This document shows, piece after piece, positions 8,007 to 12,778 of a DNA stretch of 12,778 bases. Positions within the stretch are counted from its first letter, which is position 1, and every line of letters starts with the position of its first letter. Origin of the DNA: Bacillota bacterium (GTDB taxonomy: Bacteria > Bacillota > Sulfobacillia > Sulfobacillales > Sulfobacillaceae); NCBI GenBank assembly GCA_023381095.1, contig JAMCTO010000275.1, forward strand, positions 1-12,778. The letters run 5' to 3'. The notes under the pieces are model-generated. The model did no database searches. It saw only the letters and a program-made list of their open reading frames with translations, and had not been told where the DNA came from. A program made the translations under genes and the position numbers.

Positions 8007-8012
8007 ATCATA
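8007..8012 (-). promoter_or_regulatory. Possible -10 element for the M16-hutH unit
   Basis: TATGAT on the minus strand matches five of six bases of the TATAAT consensus. It lies 36 nt before the proposed ymfF-like start and overlaps the 3' arm of the post-ftsH hairpin. I see no good -35 at 16-18 nt spacing, so transcription may instead read through from ftsH. Confidence 0.25.
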
Positions 8013-8054
8013 ACCCCAAAACGGCTAGACTACTCCCGGACCGCTTTGGGGTTA
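8011..8054 (-). terminator. Hairpin directly downstream of ftsH, probable weak terminator
   Basis: Arms 8011-8024 and 8041-8054 pair with ten consecutive base pairs (TAACCCCAAA with TTTGGGGTTA), one mismatch, then three more pairs, around a 16-nt loop. It begins two bases after the ftsH stop codon. On the ftsH transcript the stem is followed by TGATCTGATT, not a clear U-run. It may be a leaky terminator, an RNA-stabilising 3' hairpin, or both. Confidence 0.5.
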
Positions 8055-8056
8055 AT

Positions 8057-9874
8057 TTAGGAAATGGCCGCTGCCTCGCCTTTAACAATATTCAACAGCT
8101 CTTCGGACAACAGCGTTTCTTTTTCCATCAATGTCACCGCTAATCGGTTGAGCGTGGCCCGATGTGCGCTTAATAGCTCTTTAGCCCGTTGATATTGCTC
8201 CGCGACAATTTGGCGAACCTCCCGGTCAATGGCGGAAGCGACCTCTTCCCCATAGTCCCGTTCTCGCGTAATATCCCGGCCAAGAAATACTTGATCCTGC
8301 TTTTGACCATAAGTCATCGGGCCTAGTTCATCGGACATCCCATACTCAGTAATCATCTGCCGCACTAATGCGGTTGATTTTTCTAAATCATTTTGCGCCC
8401 CAGTGGAAATTTCGCCAAAAACCAAATCCTCTGCGGCGCGGCCACCCAAGGCCATGGCCACTTGATCTAATATTTGGGATTTCGTGACCAGGTAACGATC
8501 TTCGGCCGGCAGCGGCAGTGTATACCCCATTGCCATGCCGCGAGGGATAATGGTCACCTTATGCACCGGGTCCCCATGCGGTACCAACATGCCGACCAGT
8601 GTGTGCCCAGATTCATGGAACGCCACAGCCTTTTTCTCTTTCTCACTGATGACGCGAGTTTTCTTCTGTGGCCCAGCCATAACCCGTTCAGCAGCTTCCT
8701 CAAAATGCCAAAAACGAATCTTTCTCTCGCGATTTCTTGCCGCCAACAACGCAGCCTCATTACAAAGATTGGCTAGATCTGCACCCGTATAGCCTGGGGT
8801 TCTTTTGGCCACTGTAGCCAAGTCGACATCCTCAGCCAGCGGCTTCCCCCGGGTATGCACCTTTAATATGGCCTCGCGCCCCTTAACATCGGGATGATGC
8901 ACGATGATTTGCCGGTCGAACCGACCTGGGCGCAACAATGCCGGATCTAAGACGTCCGGCCGGTTTGTGGCGGCAATGATAATGATGCCCTCATTAATGC
9001 CAAACCCGTCCATTTCCACTAACAGCTGGTTTAAGGTTTGCTCCCGCTCATCATGCCCGCCACCGTAACCCGCCCCCCGCATTCTGCCCACAGCATCGAT
9101 TTCATCGATAAACACGATGCAAGGAGCATTTTTCTTAGCCTGATCGAACAAATCGCGAACACGAGAAGCGCCCACGCCGACAAACATTTCCACAAAATCA
9201 GAGCCGCTGTCGGAGAAGAAAGGCACCCCCGCTTCTCCGGCCACAGCCCGTGCCAACAATGTTTTTCCAGTCCCCGGGGCCCCAGACAGCAACACCCCTT
9301 TGGGAATCCGTGCACCCAATTCTAAATATTTTTTAGGATATCGTAAAAAATCCACAACCTCTGCCAACTCTTGCTTTTCTTCATCCACTCCAGCAACATC
9401 CTCAAATGTTACCCGCCGACGATCATCCGTATGCAAACGGGCACGCGAGCGCCCAAACTGCATGACGCGGCTGCCGCCACCTTGTGACTGATTTAAGAAC
9501 AAATACAGCATGAATACGATAATCAAGAACGGTAAAATGTCGCCGAGCAAACTTAACCAAAACGAAGTAGTGGCGGGAGGCATTATGGTCACTACCACTT
9601 TATCTTTCACCAGTTGGTTAGCCAGTGTGGCCGTGCCCTCAGTGGCATAGGTTGTCTCAAATTTTTTGCCGTTTGTGGTGGTGGCATACGCCACATGATT
9701 TTGCGAATCGAGCCGTGCCGTTGATAATTGGCCGGACTGCGCCAATTTCAACATCTGGCTATACGATTCTTGGGGAACCGGACTGGTTTGACTGGTCGTC
9801 AGTTCCCACAGTGTTACAATGAAGAGGATCGATAAAATAATGGTTAGGGCTCCACGGACCCAGCGATTTGTCAC
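8057..9874 (-). CDS. ftsH: ATP-dependent membrane zinc protease FtsH
   Basis: A 605-residue AAA+ protease that forms membrane hexamers and degrades misfolded membrane proteins and regulators. Order of parts: transmembrane helix 1 (about 9-26), external domain (about 27-103), transmembrane helix 2 (about 105-127), AAA+ module with Walker A GAPGTGKT (198-205), pore FVG (231-233), Walker B ending IDEID (D257, E258) and the second region of homology [20 protein letters not shown]. The peptidase has HESGH (H420, E421, H424) and a distal Asp in QNDLEKST (D496). It is full length, slightly shorter than B. subtilis FtsH (about 637) at the C-terminus. It starts with GTG, 7 nt after AAAGGAGG (9882-9889). 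It has its own extended -10 promoter. In B. subtilis FtsH is reported to degrade SpoIIE, whose gene lies two genes upstream here. Confidence 0.97.
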   Translation of the reverse strand: MTNRWVRGALTIILSILFIVTLWELTTSQTSPVPQESYSQMLKLAQSGQLSTARLDSQNHVAYATTTNGKKFETTYATEGTATLANQLVKDKVVVTIMPPATTSFWLSLLGDILPFLIIVFMLYLFLNQSQGGGSRVMQFGRSRARLHTDDRRRVTFEDVAGVDEEKQELAEVVDFLRYPKKYLELGARIPKGVLLSGAPGTGKTLLARAVAGEAGVPFFSDSGSDFVEMFVGVGASRVRDLFDQAKKNAPCIVFIDEIDAVGRMRGAGYGGGHDEREQTLNQLLVEMDGFGINEGIIIIAATNRPDVLDPALLRPGRFDRQIIVHHPDVKGREAILKVHTRGKPLAEDVDLATVAKRTPGYTGADLANLCNEAALLAARNRERKIRFWHFEEAAERVMAGPQKKTRVISEKEKKAVAFHESGHTLVGMLVPHGDPVHKVTIIPRGMAMGYTLPLPAEDRYLVTKSQILDQVAMALGGRAAEDLVFGEISTGAQNDLEKSTALVRQMITEYGMSDELGPMTYGQKQDQVFLGRDITRERDYGEEVASAIDREVRQIVAEQYQRAKELLSAHRATLNRLAVTLMEKETLLSEELLNIVKGEAAAIS

Positions 9875-9881
9875 GGAAGAG

Positions 9882-9889
9882 CCTCCTTT
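9882..9889 (-). promoter_or_regulatory. Shine-Dalgarno site of ftsH
   Basis: AAAGGAGG on the minus strand, 7 nt before the GTG at 9874. This strong match fixes the non-ATG start of ftsH. Confidence 0.75.
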
Positions 9890-9900
9890 CCAATAGACCC

Positions 9901-9930
9901 ATAATGGCTTTTGTCATTATATCACATTAT
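9901..9930 (-). repeat. Three ATAATG hexamers over the ftsH promoter
   Basis: On the minus strand ATAATG occurs at 9930-9925 and again at 9920-9915, ten bases apart (one helical turn). A third copy is inverted at 9901-9906. The second and third copies form a 6-bp inverted repeat, extendable by a G-T and a G-C pair to a TTTT loop, spanning the -10 and start site. It could be an operator, but the sequence is AT-rich and partly follows from the TATAAT box. Confidence 0.4.
9916..9924 (-). promoter_or_regulatory. ftsH promoter with extended -10
   Basis: TGATATAAT on the minus strand is a perfect TATAAT preceded by a TGN extension, the form used by the housekeeping sigma factor when the -35 is poor. 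The expected -35 region (about 9939-9945) reads as a poor match to TTGACA. The predicted transcription start is near 9909, leaving about 35 nt of leader with a strong ribosome binding site before the GTG at 9874. Confidence 0.75.
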
Positions 9931-9951
9931 TTTCTAGGATCTGATTTTGCT

Positions 9952-11313
9952 CTACTCGTCTTCTATATCAGGATGCCAAGAGATACCATGAACCAGCGCC
10001 CCTGGCGATGCTTTTGCTTCCTCATCGATGACGAGTCCAACTACTGACAACACCCGAAATTTCCCTTCAGTGCTCCCAATCACCAGCGGCCAGCGATGGC
10101 GCAAGTGCCGAGAAATTTTACAGTCGGAAAATACATCTTGCAATTTTTTGGTGCCGTGCATTCCCAAAGGTCGAATGCTATCCCCTGGTTGCCAACAGCG
10201 GATGGCCAAACGGGGCCACTTGGCACGGTCGATCGCTGCAGTGTATCGTTCTTGTTCCCCAAAAGGCCATGTTTCGGTGTCAATCTCAAGATATCCCCCC
10301 TGCCAGGGAAAACGCCCTCTTTCCGGCAACTCCACTGGTACGCAATCGGGAAAGACTGGCTCCATTGGTTTGGGAGCCATGAGATGAAGCGCACCCTCAC
10401 CATGAATAACCCGAAATCCTTTAGGCCATGTCGTATCCCCTGCCAGGGCAGCGTTAATTTGCTGCGCCGACAGCCGTAGTCCCTGGGCAATCCCGTATCG
10501 GGACAGCATTGCCGCGATGACCGGCCGCGGCAACCCCGTGACCGGGATACTGACTGCAGGGTGCGAAAGATCAATGTGGTGCTCGCTGGCAAATTGATTC
10601 ACGACGTTGTCTATCCATTTTGATAGCTCGCTGGCCTGTTGTCCCAGCCGTATCAGAGCATACGACAGTTTAGGGTTGACTTCTTGGGTCAAAAACGGCA
10701 TCACCCGGTGGCGAATCCGACTTCGAACCCACTTCACATCGGAATTGGTTTCGTCTTCCCGCCAGGAGATGCGATTTGCCCTGAGATATTGGCGCAATTC
10801 CTCGCGGCTAAACTCCAGCAACGGCCGCATCACCTGACCGTGAACCGGTTTCATGCCGCTTAATCCTTCGATGCCGGTCCCCACCAAAATGTGCATTAAA
10901 ATAGTCTCCGCTTGGTCATCTGACTGGTGTGCCACTACGATCCGGGTATTGCGGCCAAATTCCTCGGCATATTGATGCAATGCTTGATAGCGGGCACGGC
11001 GTGCCGCCATTTCAATGGATTCATGGGAAGTCTTAGGGGTGGCGTCCACTTCCTTTACGGTCACAGAAAGTCCCCAATTCTGGCCTACGTAGGATACTAC
11101 CCAATTGGCATCGGCGGTCGACTGTTCGCGAAGCCCGTGATTAATATGAATGGGATGGATAAACGAGGGCCATTGAGCTAAGGTCGCCATCAGCAACGTC
11201 AGCAAAGCCATGGAGTCGGAGCCGCCGCTAACAGCCACCACTAAGGGCACACCCGGTGGCCAAAGCCTCTGAATAGCCGTCAAGAATTTTTCTTCGAGAG
11301 GATCTTGCCCCAT
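9952..11313 (-). CDS. tilS: tRNA(Ile)-lysidine synthetase
   Basis: A 453-residue cytosolic enzyme that uses ATP to attach lysine to C34 of tRNA-Ile with a CAU anticodon, switching it from Met to Ile identity so that AUA is read correctly. The N-terminal PP-loop ATPase domain has SGGSDS at 29-34, HINHGLR at 56-62, an EMAARRARY element at about 101-109, AHQSDDQAET at 128-137 and the ETN-x5-RSRIRH region at about 187-202. The C-terminal domain has the WQPGDSIRPLGM-GTKKLQDVF signature of TilS. Length is in the usual range for Firmicutes. It starts 16 nt after the spoIIE stop and is probably co-transcribed with it. The AGGA before the ATG is a weak ribosome binding site; an in-frame ATG at 11331 is ruled out by a TAG three codons later. 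No hpt gene follows. Confidence 0.94.
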   Translation of the reverse strand: MGQDPLEEKFLTAIQRLWPPGVPLVVAVSGGSDSMALLTLLMATLAQWPSFIHPIHINHGLREQSTADANWVVSYVGQNWGLSVTVKEVDATPKTSHESIEMAARRARYQALHQYAEEFGRNTRIVVAHQSDDQAETILMHILVGTGIEGLSGMKPVHGQVMRPLLEFSREELRQYLRANRISWREDETNSDVKWVRSRIRHRVMPFLTQEVNPKLSYALIRLGQQASELSKWIDNVVNQFASEHHIDLSHPAVSIPVTGLPRPVIAAMLSRYGIAQGLRLSAQQINAALAGDTTWPKGFRVIHGEGALHLMAPKPMEPVFPDCVPVELPERGRFPWQGGYLEIDTETWPFGEQERYTAAIDRAKWPRLAIRCWQPGDSIRPLGMHGTKKLQDVFSDCKISRHLRHRWPLVIGSTEGKFRVLSVVGLVIDEEAKASPGALVHGISWHPDIEDE

Positions 11314-11329
11314 AGGTCCTACCGCCCCA

Positions 11330-12778
11330 TTAATATTTTCTTCCCGTGTAGTTTACCAAAAACTTTCGGGTTTTGGGTTTGGAACGTATAGGTTGGGGGG
11401 TGATCCGCTGCCACTCTCCTGGCTTGGTGGCCCTTGTAGCAGTACGTGTTTTGCCATGCTCAAATATCTGGATGACCATCACCGACGCATCATCGCGGCC
11501 ATCGTCAGTTCCACCTAACATGTAGCTTAAAATAGTTTCCGCCAAAACTTGGCAATCTACAATCGAAACTTCTACTAAAAATTGACGCAATCTCTCTTCG
11601 CTGATCGGCAACGGTTCACGTTCCAGCACGCCATCGGTCACCATCACAATCAAATCGCCGGATTCCAAAATGCGGTACAGTGGCTCGATCTGGACCTCTT
11701 GAATGATACCGACCGGCAAACTGTGTCCCTGAATAATTTCTACCCGCGATCCGCGTTTTAGAAAGGTAGGCGCCGCGGCAACCTTCACAAATTCCGCGCC
11801 GCGGGCTGAACAATCCAATAGCAGAAGATCCAAGGTGGCAAAATGGTCATCCACGGAGCGCAACAACAACGTGGTATTCACCGCTCGAACCGCACGTGCT
11901 TGGGTAAAGCCTGCTATCAACAATTGCTCCAGCAACGACATGGCCGTCCCACTCTCCCATGCGGCCCGCGGCCCTACACCCATTCCATCAGACAATCCAA
12001 ATACTACTTGGGTCTCGTTGAGTTTGCATACCAAATCTGCGTCGCCGGTCACTACGCCACCCCTACGTGGCCGCTTGGCAATGCCCGCCCCATAATCTAG
12101 ATGAAGTATAGTTCTCATTTTTTGCCGACGTCGATCTTGAGTCGCTGGATCTTCCGCCATGTCCTCAATGAGCTCTGCAAGCCCGCTCAGTTGCAACTCA
12201 GCCAACGCCCGGCTTTCTCTCACCCGCAAGGCAAGACGCACCCGATCCCGTTCTTTGTTAACCGCCAAATTGGCAGCATGAGCCAAAGCATCCGGCTTTA
12301 TACAACGGCGTTTAAGGTCGCCTTCCAAATGGGCTGCCGTTAAAAGTTCTTTCTCTCCACGGGCCGTTAGATCCAGTACACCACGATAAGAGCGATAAAA
12401 GTCATCTTCCCAACATGACCGATATAAAGAACACTTTTTACAAACAGTGCCTACGACTGTTTCCACCAGGTTTGGCTCAGGAGGCGCTGACTCTTCGTCA
12501 ATGCGGAAAGCACGCGCCATTTCACCCATGACACTGCCAATTTGCTTCAGTCGTTTTGAGACCGAGTTCGACGATTCCCCGGTCACCAGCGCCTCCGCCC
12601 AGTCTTTGGCCAAAGGCACCGCTGCTGACGGAATAGCTTGAATTAACGCGGCAGCAATCGCCAAAGAAATCCAATATTGGGTTAGATGCGTGGGAACTCG
12701 AATCACGACCGCGTACAAAATAAACCCCATCAAGAGTCCTAGGGTTCCTAAACGCCATTGGCGCGCGGCAAAAAATGA
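11330..12778 (-). CDS. spoIIE: Stage II sporulation protein E, C-terminal part (cut by window edge)
   Basis: 482 residues plus stop are visible and the frame is open to the right edge. SpoIIE is a membrane PP2C-type serine phosphatase that dephosphorylates SpoIIAA and so activates sigma-F in the forespore; it also interacts with FtsZ at the polar septum. The fragment starts with the last hydrophobic segments (to about residue 45). A regulatory region follows, with CKKCSLYRSCW (C113, C116, C122). The PP2C domain has TGDAD (D246), GLSDGMGVG (D264), MVTDGV (D382) and DGRDDASVMV (D426, D429, D430), matching the metal-binding Asp set. A basic tail of about 40 residues (roughly 443-482) with about a dozen Lys/Arg and one acidic residue follows the domain. 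B. subtilis SpoIIE is about 827 residues, so roughly 40 percent is missing. The TTG at 12733 is internal, not the start. Confidence 0.93.
   Translation of the reverse strand, partial: SFFAARQWRLGTLGLLMGFILYAVVIRVPTHLTQYWISLAIAAALIQAIPSAAVPLAKDWAEALVTGESSNSVSKRLKQIGSVMGEMARAFRIDEESAPPEPNLVETVVGTVCKKCSLYRSCWEDDFYRSYRGVLDLTARGEKELLTAAHLEGDLKRRCIKPDALAHAANLAVNKERDRVRLALRVRESRALAELQLSGLAELIEDMAEDPATQDRRRQKMRTILHLDYGAGIAKRPRRGGVVTGDADLVCKLNETQVVFGLSDGMGVGPRAAWESGTAMSLLEQLLIAGFTQARAVRAVNTTLLLRSVDDHFATLDLLLLDCSARGAEFVKVAAAPTFLKRGSRVEIIQGHSLPVGIIQEVQIEPLYRILESGDLIVMVTDGVLEREPLPISEERLRQFLVEVSIVDCQVLAETILSYMLGGTDDGRDDASVMVIQIFEHGKTRTATRATKPGEWQRITPQPIRSKPKTRKFLVNYTGRKY

Noticed and set aside
10028..10592. 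Several open frames on both strands inside tilS
   Set aside because: All overlap the conserved TilS C-terminal coding sequence in other frames and show low-complexity, family-free translations.
12733..12733. TTG at 12733 as the start of SpoIIE
   Set aside because: The frame stays open to the window edge, and the preceding residues (SFFAARQWRLGTLGL) continue a membrane segment, so the true start is outside.
1..12778. Mobile elements, defence islands, CRISPR arrays, tRNA or rRNA genes
   Set aside because: No transposase, integrase, terminal repeat, spaced direct-repeat array or structured RNA gene was recognised; genes are tightly packed housekeeping types. The AddAB-like pair was considered as a defence system but is better explained as recombination repair.

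Overview
This window carries core chromosomal genes of a spore-forming Firmicute (Bacillota). The evidence is a C-terminal SpoIIE phosphatase, the spoIIE-tilS-ftsH gene order, AddB/AddA-type recombination genes, paired YmfF/YmfH-type M16 peptidases, and purine-rich Shine-Dalgarno sites of the AAGGAGG kind. Base composition looks balanced rather than AT-rich. Together with the altered gene neighbourhoods, this suggests a deep-branching lineage such as Sulfobacillus rather than Bacillus. That genus-level guess is impression only; no marker here proves it.

All genes but one lie on the minus strand. In transcription order, from the right edge: (1) spoIIE (5' end cut by the window edge), then tilS 16 nt downstream. 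(2) ftsH, with its own strong extended -10 promoter in the 77-nt tilS-ftsH gap; the hpt (hprT) gene found between tilS and ftsH in Bacillus is absent. (3) A hairpin directly after the ftsH stop. (4) A tightly packed unit of inactive M16 partner (ymfF-like), active M16 zinc peptidase (ymfH-like) and histidine ammonia-lyase (hutH), joined by a 20-bp overlap and a 1-nt gap. (5) A single plus-strand Cof-type HAD phosphatase gene, which converges on hutH with the two stop codons overlapping in TTAA. (6) Divergent from it, an AddB-like Fe-S/PD-(D/E)XK nuclease gene, overlapping by 8 bp the start of an AddA/UvrD-like helicase gene that runs off the left edge.

Functional groupings: sporulation signalling, tRNA-Ile lysidine formation and membrane protein quality control (spoIIE, tilS, ftsH); proteolysis or peptide processing coupled to histidine catabolism (the M16 pair plus hutH, a combination I do not recognise as standard); and double-strand break end processing (the nuclease-helicase pair).

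I found no tRNA, rRNA, CRISPR array, transposon, prophage or defence island. No stretch over 300 bases lacks a gene; the largest gaps are under 100 bp. I see no clear undescribed multi-gene system. The most unusual points are the hutH-M16 unit, the short AddB-like protein without a Walker A motif, the missing hpt, and a repeat cluster over the ftsH promoter.
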